Assembly: GCF_000429225.1 (NCBI RefSeq) | Contig: NZ_KE386865.1 | Location: 1,541 to 65,540 of the forward strand | Direction of reading: 5' to 3' | Length of the DNA: 64,000 nucleotides | Origin: Actinomyces dentalis DSM 19115 | GTDB lineage: Bacteria; Actinomycetota; Actinomycetes; Actinomycetales; Actinomycetaceae | In this document: positions 35,044 to 42,908 of the stretch, piece after piece | Numbering within the stretch: position 1 is the stretch's first letter | Layout: each line of letters begins with the position of its first letter | Translations under genes and position numbers: made by a program | The notes under the pieces: generated by a model | Databases searched by the model: none | What the model was told of the DNA's origin: nothing | Seen by the model: the letters and a program-made list of their open reading frames with translations, nothing else

Positions 35044-35122
35044 GGGCACAGCCTATGCGCCCTGAGCATCATGACGGCGGTACCGGGGCGTGGGCGGGGG
35101 GTCGGCGTGCGACCATGGGTCC

Positions 35123-35911
35123 ATGAGCTACCAACTGAGCCCCTCCGCGGACCGGGGCGCCGGATTCCCGTCCGGCCGCGTCATGCCCCAGGGCGAGGAG
35201 GTCGCCTCCTTCGCCACCTACGCCGAGGCGCAGCACGCCGTCGACTCCCTGAGCGACGAGGGCTTCCCCGTCCAGTACCTGGCGATCGTGGGCACCGACC
35301 TGCGCCAGGTGGAGAACATCACCGGGCGGATGAGCTGGGGGCGGGCCGTGGCCTCGGGGGTCGGCTCGGGGTTGTGGATAGGGCTCTTCTTCGGGGCGAT
35401 GCTCAGCTTCCTGGGCCCCTCGAGCAACGGCGGCGCCGTCTCCTTCGCGGCGGCGGTCATCATGGGCGTGGTGTGGGGGGTCCTGTTCCAGGTCATCGCC
35501 TACGCCCTGACGCGCGGCAGGCGGGACTTCACCTCCACCAGCTCCGTCGTGGCCTCCCGGTACTCCATTATCGCCGCGCGCGAGGCGCGGGCGGCCGCCC
35601 AGTCGCTCGCCGCGACGCCCGGCAACCTCAGCCGCGGGGGCGAGGCCGCCCGCCGGGCCGAGGAGCGGCGCCGGGCCCGGATGGAGGCGGCCGACGGGCC
35701 GACCGCCTTCGGCTCGCGCCCCGACGAGCAGCCGCGCTTCGGGGTGCGCGTGCCCGAGGGCGAGGACCCCGCCGCCTATGCGCGCGGCGGGGCCGGCGCG
35801 GAGGGCCCGGGCGCCGGGGGTGCGAAGGCGGGCCCGGGCGCGGCGCCGTCGGACGCGGCGGGTGCGGACGCGGGCACGGCGCCGTCGGACGACGAGACCC
35901 CGGACGCCTGA
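35123..35911 (+). CDS. General stress protein 17M-like membrane protein
   Basis: 262 residues. An N-terminal GSP17M-type domain (EVASFATYAEAQHAVDSLSD, about residues 27-46; FPVQYLAIVGTDLRQVE) is followed by two membrane helices (about 78-135) and a long Ala/Gly/Glu-rich tail. Similar proteins (Rv1234 type) lie next to MgtE_N/CBS genes in actinobacteria. Function is unproven. The next gene starts 15 bases on. Confidence 0.8.
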   Translation: MSYQLSPSADRGAGFPSGRVMPQGEEVASFATYAEAQHAVDSLSDEGFPVQYLAIVGTDLRQVENITGRMSWGRAVASGVGSGLWIGLFFGAMLSFLGPSSNGGAVSFAAAVIMGVVWGVLFQVIAYALTRGRRDFTSTSSVVASRYSIIAAREARAAAQSLAATPGNLSRGGEAARRAEERRRARMEAADGPTAFGSRPDEQPRFGVRVPEGEDPAAYARGGAGAEGPGAGGAKAGPGAAPSDAAGADAGTAPSDDETPDA

Positions 35912-35926
35912 GACGAGAGGCCCGTC

Positions 35927-36778
35927 ATGTCCATCCCCGTCGGTCTGTCGACATCCTCGGTCTACCCGGGCAACGCCGCCACCACCTTCCGGCTGGCCGG
36001 CGAGCTCGGCTACGACGGCGTCGAGGTCATGGTGTGGTCCGAGCGCGTCACCCAGGACGCCAGGGCCCTGCTCGCCCTGGCCGCGCGCTACGACCAGCCG
36101 GTGCTGGCGATCCACGCGCCCACGCTCCTGCTCACCCGCCCCGTCTTCGGGGCCGACCCCTGGCAGAAGGTGGACCGCTCCATCGACCTGGCGCAGGCGG
36201 TGGGCGCCCCCACGGTGGTCCTCCACCCGCCCTTCTTCTGGCAGACCCGCTACGCCCGATCCTTCGTGCGCGGGGTCGACATGCGCGAGCAGGTCGCCGA
36301 CGTGCGCCTGGCGGTGGAGAACATGTTCACCTGGCGCCCGCGCTCGGGCCACTCCACGCGCGACTTCCAGGCCTACTCGCCCACCTGGGACCCGGTGGGC
36401 CAGGGCTACCGCTCGGTCACCCTGGACATCTCCCACGCGGCGACCTCCGGCTCGGACGCCCTGGCCATGGCCCGCGCCCTGGGCCCGACGCTGTGCCACC
36501 TGCACCTGACCGACGGCGTGCCCGGCTTCCGCGACGACCACCTCCTGCCCGGGCAGGGCGACCAGGACTGCGCCGGGGTGCTGGCGCACCTGGCCGCCAC
36601 CGGCTTCGAGGCCGGCGGCGGCCAGGTCGTCGTCGAGGTCAACACCCGCGGCATGAGCGGGGCGCAGCGGCGCGAGGGCCTGGCCAGCGCCCTGGCCTTC
36701 GCCCGCGAGCACCTGGAGGGGACGGGGGACGCGCCGGTGCGCATCCCGCCGCCCACGCGCAAGCGCTACCGCTCCTGA
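35927..36778 (+). CDS. TIM-barrel sugar phosphate isomerase/epimerase-like protein
   Basis: 283 residues, xylose isomerase-like/AP endonuclease family 2 fold. Begins VGLSTSSVYP, has LGYDGVEVMVW, HAPTLLLTRP, VVLHPPFFW and VTLDISHAATSG, and ends with VVVEVNTRG. The His, Glu and Asp pattern suits metal binding. Substrate cannot be assigned; this fold includes isomerases, epimerases and endonuclease IV. AGAGG precedes the ATG weakly. Probably co-transcribed with the stress protein. Confidence 0.8.
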   Translation: MSIPVGLSTSSVYPGNAATTFRLAGELGYDGVEVMVWSERVTQDARALLALAARYDQPVLAIHAPTLLLTRPVFGADPWQKVDRSIDLAQAVGAPTVVLHPPFFWQTRYARSFVRGVDMREQVADVRLAVENMFTWRPRSGHSTRDFQAYSPTWDPVGQGYRSVTLDISHAATSGSDALAMARALGPTLCHLHLTDGVPGFRDDHLLPGQGDQDCAGVLAHLAATGFEAGGGQVVVEVNTRGMSGAQRREGLASALAFAREHLEGTGDAPVRIPPPTRKRYRS

Positions 36779-36851
36779 AGCCGGTCCCCGTCCGGGTCCG
36801 AGCCGCGCCCGGGCCTGGTCGGGCCGCGCCCGGGCCGGCCGGGGCCGGTCT

Positions 36852-37850
36852 TCAGCGGCAGTCGACGGCCTCGCGCCGGCGCTGCGAGGCGGGCTCGAGC
36901 TGGAAGGTCGCGTGGGTGATGCGCACCGGGAAGTGCTCGGCCGCGCAGGTGCGCAGCGATTCGAGGATGACGGCGGTGTGCCCGTCGGCCAGGCACTCGT
37001 CGCGCACGACGACGTGCGCGGTGAGCACCGGCATCCCGGAGGACACGGTCCAGGCGTGCAGGTCGTGCACGTCCTCGACGTGGTCGACCCGCAGTATGTG
37101 CCGGCGCACCTGGGACAGGTCCAGGTCCTCGGGCGTGAAGTCCATGAGGACCCGCCCGGCCGCGCGCAGCAGGGTCGCGGCCCGGGGGACGATGAGGGCG
37201 ACGATGAGCAGGGAGGCGAGCGCGTCGGCCCGGGTCCACCCCGTCAGGGCGACGACGGCGGCGGCCGCGATGACCCCCACCGAGCCCAGGGCGTCGCCCA
37301 CGACCTCCAGGAAGGCGGCGCGCACATTGAGGTTCTCCCCGCGTCCGCCGGCCAGGACGAGCATGGAGGCGATATTGGCGGCCAGGCCGACCAGGCCCAT
37401 GACGAGCATGCCGTCGGCCTCGATCTCGCCGGGCCCGACCAGGTCGCCGATCGCGCGCACGCCGACGACGACGCCGACGATGGCGAGCATGCCGGCCTGG
37501 AGGGCCGCGCCGATGACCTCGGCGCGGCGCATGCCCCAGGTGGAGCGGTCCGTCGCCGGCAGCGTCGACAGGTGCGCGGCGGTGAGCGCGATGATGAGCC
37601 CGGCGGCGTCGGTGAGCATGTGACCGGCGTCGGCGAGCAGGGCGAGGGAGCCGGTGAGCAGGCCGGTGACGACCTCGGCGACCAGGACCGTGGAGGTCAG
37701 GGCCAGGGCGGTGGCCAGGCGCCCCCGCGACGCCCCGGCGGCGTGGTCGTGACCGGCGCGGTCGTGGTGGTGTCCGGCGCGGTCGTGCCCGCGGCCGGCG
37801 GCGTCGTGCCCGCGGCCGGCGGCGTCGTGCCCGCGGCCGGCGGCGCTCAT
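36852..37850 (-). CDS. CDF cation-efflux protein (CzcD/ZitB type)
   Basis: 332 residues, six helices. The His/Asp-rich N-terminus contains three AAGRGHD repeats and further His pairs, likely metal-binding. Site A in helix 2 is DAGHMLTDAA; in helix 5 the usual H-x-x-x-D is E-x-x-x-D (FLEVVGDALGSVG). The C-terminal cytoplasmic domain has VHDLHAWTVSSG and ends with HATFQLE. Probably exports Zn, Cd or Co. Its ATG overlaps the arsR stop, and the regulator gene is upstream in the operon. Confidence 0.9.
   Translation of the reverse strand: MSAAGRGHDAAGRGHDAAGRGHDRAGHHHDRAGHDHAAGASRGRLATALALTSTVLVAEVVTGLLTGSLALLADAGHMLTDAAGLIIALTAAHLSTLPATDRSTWGMRRAEVIGAALQAGMLAIVGVVVGVRAIGDLVGPGEIEADGMLVMGLVGLAANIASMLVLAGGRGENLNVRAAFLEVVGDALGSVGVIAAAAVVALTGWTRADALASLLIVALIVPRAATLLRAAGRVLMDFTPEDLDLSQVRRHILRVDHVEDVHDLHAWTVSSGMPVLTAHVVVRDECLADGHTAVILESLRTCAAEHFPVRITHATFQLEPASQRRREAVDCR
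37787..37847. repeat. 21-base tandem repeat inside the CDF gene
   Basis: About three in-frame copies of a GC-rich 21-base unit encode the AAGRGHD repeats at the start of the CDF exporter. The copies are nearly identical at the DNA level, so the number may vary between strains and change the number of metal-binding His residues. Confidence 0.75.
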
Positions 37851-38218
37851 GCCCGCTCCTCGGCGGCGGCGCCGTCGGGCGCGATGGCGGCGGAGGCGAG
37901 GGTGCGCGCGGCGACGAGGACGGCGGTCAGCTCGTCGGGGTGCTCCAGGGCGCTGACGCTGGCGCGGCCGTGGGTGTGGGTGGAGATGAGTCCGGCGGCG
38001 CGCAGGATCGCCAGGTGCTGGGAGACGGTCGACTGCGCCAGCCCGAGGTGCTCGGCGAGCTCGCCGACGCGGTGCTCGCCGCCGCGCAGGTGAGACAGGA
38101 TCGCCAGGCGGGTGGGGTCGGCCAGGACGGACAGGACGGCGGCCAGGGCGGCGGCGTCGTGAACGGCGGAGGTGTCGTCGGCGCGGTCAGTGGGCAGGAT
38201 CTCATGAATAATCGCCAT
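37847..38218 (-). CDS. ArsR/SmtB-family metal-responsive repressor
   Basis: 123 residues. Winged helix with LADPTRLAILSHL (about 32-44), recognition helix LGLAQSTVSQHLAIL (about 58-72) and wing LISTHTHGRASV. No CxC metal site in the recognition region; His-containing ends (IIHEIL, LEHPDEL) allow an alpha-5 type Zn site. It should repress its own operon with the CDF exporter until metal binds. The ATG at 38218 fits a leaderless start (TATCAT, 6 bases upstream). Confidence 0.9.
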   Translation of the reverse strand: MAIIHEILPTDRADDTSAVHDAAALAAVLSVLADPTRLAILSHLRGGEHRVGELAEHLGLAQSTVSQHLAILRAAGLISTHTHGRASVSALEHPDELTAVLVAARTLASAAIAPDGAAAEERA

Positions 38219-38255
38219 AAAACGATGATATCGGCGATTGACGATGAGATGTCAA
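38209..38255 (-). promoter_or_regulatory. arsR-CDF operon promoter with inverted repeat
   Basis: On the minus strand TTGACA (38255-38250) and TATCAT (38230-38225) are separated by 19 bases and are followed by CGTTTT and the ATG. The 19-base gap is longer than optimal. The inverted repeat AATCGCC (38210-38216) and GGCGATT (38233-38239) flanks the -10 and start codon. It is a candidate ArsR site, though the arms are further apart than in classic 12-2-12 operators. Confidence 0.6.
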
Positions 38256-38343
38256 GGGGTGTCACGATCCCTCCCGCCGCCCCGGCCCCGGGGGCGTCGG
38301 CGGGGCGTCTCGTCGAGGCCGGGTCGGCGTCGAGATCGTCGCT

Positions 38344-38442
38344 TAGCCCGCGAGCACGTCACATAACCCGCGAGATCGTCACTTAACCCGCGAGCACGTC
38401 TGCTAGAGGTACGTGCTCGCGGGTTATGTGACGTGCTCGCGG
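38344..38442. repeat. Three direct 20-base repeats plus inverted copies
   Basis: Direct units with period 20 start at 38344, 38364 and 38384 and share TA(A/G)CCCGCGAG-NN-CGTC. The third unit (38384-38399) pairs perfectly over 16 bases with 38411-38426 across an 11-base loop. Pairing continues outwards with few mismatches to 38368 and 38442, giving one imperfect hairpin of about 75 bases. Function unknown; the structure resembles small palindromic interspersed repeats. Confidence 0.85.
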
Positions 38443-38837
38443 ACCGCGACGTCCGATTCCGGGCGCGTCGGCGGTGTGGCGATGGCGGTGGCGTCGGGGA
38501 TGAGGGCGGTCGGGGGCTCCCGGGTGTGTTGGCGGCGCCTGGCGGCGGGCACGTCGGGTACTGCGCCGGTGCGGGCGCCTCTGGGCGTGCCGGCGGCGTG
38601 GAAGAGGTGGCCGGTGCGTGCCTTTCGGGTGCGTCGGCGTCGGTGCGCGTACGGGGAATGGCGTCATTGCGCCGCTTCGGGACGGGAGGGGTGCGGGGCG
38701 GGAGGTCAAAAGCACGCGCCGGCCGCCTTTTTGATGTCGTCGGACCGTCCGCCGCCGGCCCGCCCGCGGTCCATCGCGGAGGGGCCCGGCGGGAACCGCC
38801 GCCGCACCGGGGGGACTCGCCCGACGGGCCCGCGTCC

Positions 38838-38940
38838 GCTACGCCCTTTTCCCTCTGCTGCGCCTCTTGACCCTTCACTGTACGAGAAAAGGGGGCGTAG
38901 CGAAGGGCGGAGGAGCGCAGCAGAGGGAAAGAGGCGTAGC
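38838..38940. repeat. Long imperfect inverted repeat
   Basis: Left arm 38838-38866 and right arm 38911-38940 are near-perfect reverse complements of a sequence starting GCTACGCC and containing CCCTCTGCTGCGC. A third, shorter inverted copy of the GCTACGCCC part lies at 38887-38902 inside the loop. No coding potential. It may be a bidirectional transcript-end structure or a miniature element. Confidence 0.75.
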
Positions 38941-39010
38941 AGACGACCCGGAGCGGCCTTCCGTGGACTCCCGCGGCCTCCCATGGACCCGGGCGGCGCC
39001 CCCGGCTGGC

Positions 39011-39090
39011 GGGATCCGGGCCGTGGCGGCGGGATCCGGGCCGTGGCGGCGGGATCCGGGCCGTGGCGGCGGGATCCGGGCCGTGGCGGC
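39011..39090. repeat. Perfect 20-base tandem repeat, four copies
   Basis: Four identical copies of GGGATCCGGGCCGTGGCGGC begin at 39011, 39031, 39051 and 39071. They lie downstream of pepP in non-coding DNA. The perfect identity suggests recent expansion and probable length variation between strains. Confidence 0.95.
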
Positions 39091-39128
39091 GGGCCATGGG
39101 ACGGGCACTGCCCGCCCCATGGCCCGCC
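39088..39128 (-). terminator. Hairpin downstream of pepP
   Basis: Stem 39088-39106 pairs with 39110-39128 with one mismatch and a 3-base loop, starting 10 bases after the pepP stop. There is no T-run, but the position and strength suit a transcription end or 3'-stabilising structure. Confidence 0.5.
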
Positions 39129-39137
39129 ACCGCGGGC

Positions 39138-40721
39138 TCAGTCGGCGATGAGGCCGCTCACCCAGGCCTCGACGTCGTCGGGGCGCCGCGGGATCGCCGC
39201 CGTGAGGTACTCGGGGCGCCCGTCGGGGCGGATGACGACGTCGTCCTCGATCCGCACCCCCATGCCGCGCAGCTCGGCGGGCACCAGCAGGTCGTCGTCG
39301 CGGAAGTACAGGCCGGGCTCGATGGTGAACACCATCCCGGGCACCAGGAGCGCGTCCATGGACATCTCCCGGCGCGCCTGGGCGCAGTCGTGCACGTCCA
39401 GACCCAGGTGGTGGCTGGTGCCGTGGACCATCCAGCGGCGGTGGTACTGGCCCTCGGGGGACAGGGAGTCCTCGGCGCTGACGCCCTCGGGCAGCAGGCC
39501 CCACTCGTGGAGCCGGCGGGCGAGGACCTCCATGGCGGCCGAGTGCAGGTCCCGGAAGCGGACCCCGCTCTCGCCCGCCCTGACGAAGGCGGCGTCGGCC
39601 GCCTCCAGCACCGCCTCGTAGACGCGGCGCTGGGGGGCGGTGAAGCGCCCGTCCACGGGGATGGTGCGGGTCACGTCCGCGGTGTAGAGGGAGTCGACCT
39701 CCACGCCGGCGTCGACCAGGACCATCTCGCCGGGGCGCACCGGGCCGTCGTTGCCGATCCAGTGCAGGGTGTTGGCGTGGTTCCCGGCGGCGGCGATCGT
39801 GTCGTAGCCCAGGCCGTTGCCCTCCTCGCGGGCCCTGGCGCCGAAGGCCCCCTCCAGGACCCGCTCGCCGCGCCAGTGGCCCTTGGCCCGCGGGATGGAG
39901 CGGATGAGGTCGTCGAAGCCGGCCTTGGTGGCATCGACGGCGGCCTGGAGCTGGTCGATCTCCCAGGGGTCCTTGACCAGGCGCAGCTCGCTGGCGGCCT
40001 CCGCCAGGGCGTCGTCGACGCCGCGGGCGTCCTGGCCGTGGACCTGCCCGGCGGCCCGCCGGACCCGGTCGACCTGCGCGGTGACGGCGGCGTCGGCCTC
40101 GGTGATGACGCGCAGCTGCACGCCCTGGGCGCCCGCGTCCTTGGCCAGGGCGTCGGGAAGGGTGTCGATATGGGCCGCGCGCAGGCCCGTGGCGGCCTCG
40201 ACCTCCTCGATGGAGGGGCGCACCCCCACCCACAGCTCGCCGTAGCGCGGGTCGGCGTAGAACTCCTCGCTGGAGCGCGGGGCCCGCGGCCGGAAGTACA
40301 GCACCGCCTCGTGGGTGGGCTCGTCGGCGGCCGCGGGCCGCCCCGGCGGGGTCAGGGGCTCCAGGACGAGCACGGCGTCGGGCTCGAAGTCCGTGCCGGT
40401 GCCCGCCAGGTGCGAGAAGGCCGAGTGGGGTCGGAAGCGGTAGTCGCAGTCGTTGTTGCGGGTCTTGAGGGGGCCGGCCGGCAGGACCAGGCGCTCGCCG
40501 GGGAAGCGGGCGCCCAGCGCCGCCCGCCGCTTGGCGGCCCACGGCGCGGCCTCGGACAGGGCGGGCGGGGTGTCGGGGCGCGGACCCCACCCGGAGCCGA
40601 TGAAGTCCCGGAAGGCCCGGTTCGTCGGCTGCCGGGAGCGGTTGTTGCCTCGCTGCGCGAGGGACTGGGCCTCCTTCGGGGCCTCGGAGGAGCTGGGGGA
40701 CGGGGTCTGCGACTGGGTCAT
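39138..40721 (-). CDS. pepP: Xaa-Pro aminopeptidase (aminopeptidase P)
   Basis: 527 residues, M24B family. Removes an N-terminal residue preceding proline. N-terminal domain (about 40-220) and C-terminal pita-bread domain with all metal ligands: VDAGVEVDSLYTADVTRT gives two Asp, HGTSHHLGLDVHD the His, FTIEPGLYF and RIEDDVVI the two Glu. The first 40 residues are Ser/Gln/Pro-rich and outside the fold. ATG 40721 has GGAGGA about 7 bases upstream. Confidence 0.93.
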   Translation of the reverse strand: MTQSQTPSPSSSEAPKEAQSLAQRGNNRSRQPTNRAFRDFIGSGWGPRPDTPPALSEAAPWAAKRRAALGARFPGERLVLPAGPLKTRNNDCDYRFRPHSAFSHLAGTGTDFEPDAVLVLEPLTPPGRPAAADEPTHEAVLYFRPRAPRSSEEFYADPRYGELWVGVRPSIEEVEAATGLRAAHIDTLPDALAKDAGAQGVQLRVITEADAAVTAQVDRVRRAAGQVHGQDARGVDDALAEAASELRLVKDPWEIDQLQAAVDATKAGFDDLIRSIPRAKGHWRGERVLEGAFGARAREEGNGLGYDTIAAAGNHANTLHWIGNDGPVRPGEMVLVDAGVEVDSLYTADVTRTIPVDGRFTAPQRRVYEAVLEAADAAFVRAGESGVRFRDLHSAAMEVLARRLHEWGLLPEGVSAEDSLSPEGQYHRRWMVHGTSHHLGLDVHDCAQARREMSMDALLVPGMVFTIEPGLYFRDDDLLVPAELRGMGVRIEDDVVIRPDGRPEYLTAAIPRRPDDVEAWVSGLIAD

Positions 40722-40830
40722 GGGGCCATCCTCCCACCGCGCCGGCCCGCCCGCCGCCGGCCCCGCAACCGGGGGCGTCAAGACCGCCGGGGGCGGGTGG
40801 GGCGGTCGGGGCGGTCGGGGCGGCGCCGGC

Positions 40831-41922
40831 CTACTCGTCGCCCGGCAGGCGCACCCCGACCTGCTCGCGGGCCCGGGCCAGCACCCGCACGCAGGCCAGT
40901 GAGGCCTCCAGCGGGTGGAGGTCGGACTCGCGCCTCCCGCAGGCCACGAGGCGGCAGACCTCGGCCAGTTCGCGGGCGAGCACCGGGCCGTCCGAGTCCA
41001 CCGACAGGTCCTGCTCGCCCTGCGGCCCGGTCAGGGCGATGCGGCGGGGCCACTGCACGTCGTCCATGCTCAGGGCCAGGTTGTCGGAGGCGATCGAGGA
41101 GGGGGCGGCGCCCCGCGAGGTCTTGGAGTGCAGGCACACGACCTCCAGGTCCGTGGCCCGCCCGTCCGGCAGGGTCTCGTAGTCCAGGACGACGACGCCG
41201 TGCGAGTCCGCCCCCGAGGCCAGCAGGCGGCCGGCGGCCCGCACCCGCGCGGGCTCGCCGAACAGGTGGACGGCCATGGACACGGGGTAGACCCCCAGGT
41301 CCATGAGGCTGCCCCCGCCGGCCGCCGGGTCGAAGGCGGGCGGCAGGCCCCCGGCCCGGTAGGCGGCCATCCGGCTGGAGAACTGCTCCTTGACCAGCAG
41401 GGCGCGGTGGGGGCCCGGGCCGTCGGCGAGAAGGTCGGGCAGGGCCCGGCGCACGGTCCGCGCGCCCGGCTCGAAGGCCGTCAGCCACCCCTCCATGAGG
41501 AAGCGGTCGTTGCGCCGGGCCGCGGCGATCATCTCCTCGGCCTGGCGCGGGTGCAGCGCGAAGGGCTTCTCCACCAGCACGTGGTAGCCGGCGTCCAGGG
41601 CGGCGACGGCCTGCTCGGCGTGCAGGACATTGGGCGAGCCGATGTGGATCAGGTCGATCTCGGCCCCGGCGCGCCGCCCGCCCTCGAGCATCTGGGGCAG
41701 CCCGGCGTAGGAGCGGGCGATGCGGTGGGCCGCGGCGAAGGCCTCGGCGCGCTCGGGGTGCGCGGAGGCGACGGCCACCGCCTGGGCCCCGGGCACGACG
41801 GCGACGGCCTCCATCATCCAGCGGGCGATGAAGCCGGCGCCGACCAGGCCGATCCGCACGGGCGGCGCCGCGGCGGGGGGAGTTCCAGGGGACGGCGCGG
41901 GCGCGGCGGCGGGTTCGCTCAT
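40831..41922 (-). CDS. Gfo/Idh/MocA-family oxidoreductase
   Basis: 363 residues. Rossmann fold GLVGAGFIARWMMEAV (about residues 25-40) after a 20-residue Pro/Ala leader, then the conserved EKPFALHPRQAEEM near residue 118, where the Lys is catalytic. A GGSLMDLGVYPVSMA motif follows near 205. Substrate probably a sugar, inositol or dihydrodiol derivative; it cannot be assigned. The gene is divergent from the PHP gene, with 38 bases between starts. Confidence 0.9.
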   Translation of the reverse strand: MSEPAAAPAPSPGTPPAAAPPVRIGLVGAGFIARWMMEAVAVVPGAQAVAVASAHPERAEAFAAAHRIARSYAGLPQMLEGGRRAGAEIDLIHIGSPNVLHAEQAVAALDAGYHVLVEKPFALHPRQAEEMIAAARRNDRFLMEGWLTAFEPGARTVRRALPDLLADGPGPHRALLVKEQFSSRMAAYRAGGLPPAFDPAAGGGSLMDLGVYPVSMAVHLFGEPARVRAAGRLLASGADSHGVVVLDYETLPDGRATDLEVVCLHSKTSRGAAPSSIASDNLALSMDDVQWPRRIALTGPQGEQDLSVDSDGPVLARELAEVCRLVACGRRESDLHPLEASLACVRVLARAREQVGVRLPGDE

Positions 41923-41960
41923 GGCCCCATCCTCCCACGGCGCCCCCTACACTGGCGGGC

Positions 41961-42806
41961 GTGCGCATCGATCCCCACACCCACTCGGCCTGCTCGGACG
42001 GCACCGACTCCCCCGCCGCCCTCATGGCCGCCGCCGCGAGGGCCGGCCTTGACGTCGTCGGGCTGACCGACCACGACACGACCGCCGGGTGGGCCGAGGC
42101 CGCGGCGGCCGTGCCCGGCACCGGCGTCGCCCTGCTGCGCGGGGCCGAGATCTCCTGCTCCGACGACGGCGCGACCCTCCACCTGCTCGCCTACCTCTTC
42201 GACCCCGACGACGCCGCCCTGACGGGCGCCCTGGAGGAGGTGCGGACCTCGCGGGCCGACCGCGGCCGGCGCATGGTCGAGCGCCTGGCCGCCGACTACC
42301 CCATCACCTGGCGCGACGTGGCGGCCCGCGCCGGCGGCGCCGAGACGATCGGCCGCCCCCACATCGCCGACGCCCTCGTGGCGGCCGGCTGCTTCCCCGA
42401 TCGCGCCGCCGCCTTCGCCGGCCCCCTGGCGACCTCCAGCCCCTACTACGTGCGCCACCGGGCCCTGGACCCCGTGGAGGCCTGCGAGCTCGTGCGCGCC
42501 GCCGGGGGCGTGCCCGTGGCGGCCCACCCGCGGGCGGCCTCCCGCCAGCGGCGCCTCGTGCCCGACGAGACCTTCGCGCGCATGGCCGAGGCCGGTCTGG
42601 CCGCCCTGGAGGTCGACCACCGCGACCACGGGCCCGCCCAGCGCGAGCAGGCCCGGCGCCTGGCCGCCCGCCTGGGCCTGGGGTGCTCGGGCTCCTCGGA
42701 CTACCACGGCGCCGGCAAGCCCAACCGCCTGGGGGAGAACCTCATGCCCCCCGAGCTGCTGGAGCGGATCGTGGCCGAGGGGGCCCTGCCGCTGGTGACG
42801 CCGTAG
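41961..42806 (+). CDS. PHP-domain phosphoesterase (TrpH/RNase AM type)
   Basis: 281 residues. Metal-binding motifs DPHTHSACSDGTDSP near the N-terminus, LTDHDTTAGW, GAEISC, AAHPRAA and CSGSSDYHG near the C-terminus. Proteins of this form hydrolyse 3',5'-bisnucleotides and short 5'-RNA ends. TACACT (41948-41953) lies 7 bases before the GTG, so the mRNA is probably leaderless. Confidence 0.88.
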   Translation: MRIDPHTHSACSDGTDSPAALMAAAARAGLDVVGLTDHDTTAGWAEAAAAVPGTGVALLRGAEISCSDDGATLHLLAYLFDPDDAALTGALEEVRTSRADRGRRMVERLAADYPITWRDVAARAGGAETIGRPHIADALVAAGCFPDRAAAFAGPLATSSPYYVRHRALDPVEACELVRAAGGVPVAAHPRAASRQRRLVPDETFARMAEAGLAALEVDHRDHGPAQREQARRLAARLGLGCSGSSDYHGAGKPNRLGENLMPPELLERIVAEGALPLVTP

Positions 42807-42908
42807 GGGCCGCAGCCGACGCAGACGCCGCAATGCCGTAGATCCCCCGACAGATCCCACCCGACGCCCCGACCCGAACCCGCCCTTCCACCCGGACCCG
42901 GACCCCCG

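Larger units (their letters stand above)
38219..39137. other. 919-base non-coding repeat island
   Basis: The region between the arsR promoter and the pepP end. Long open frames on both strands are compositionally biased (Pro/Arg/Ala), match no family I know and run through repeats, so I do not call genes. It holds four separate repeat structures, listed individually (38344-38442, 38838-38940, 39011-39090, 39088-39128). Bases 38443-38837 show no gene or structure that I can support. Confidence 0.6.

Noticed and set aside
38252-39130. A 292-codon minus-strand frame and a longer plus-strand frame in the repeat island
   Set aside because: Low-complexity Pro/Arg/Ala sequence, runs through tandem and inverted repeats, no start signals and no family resemblance.
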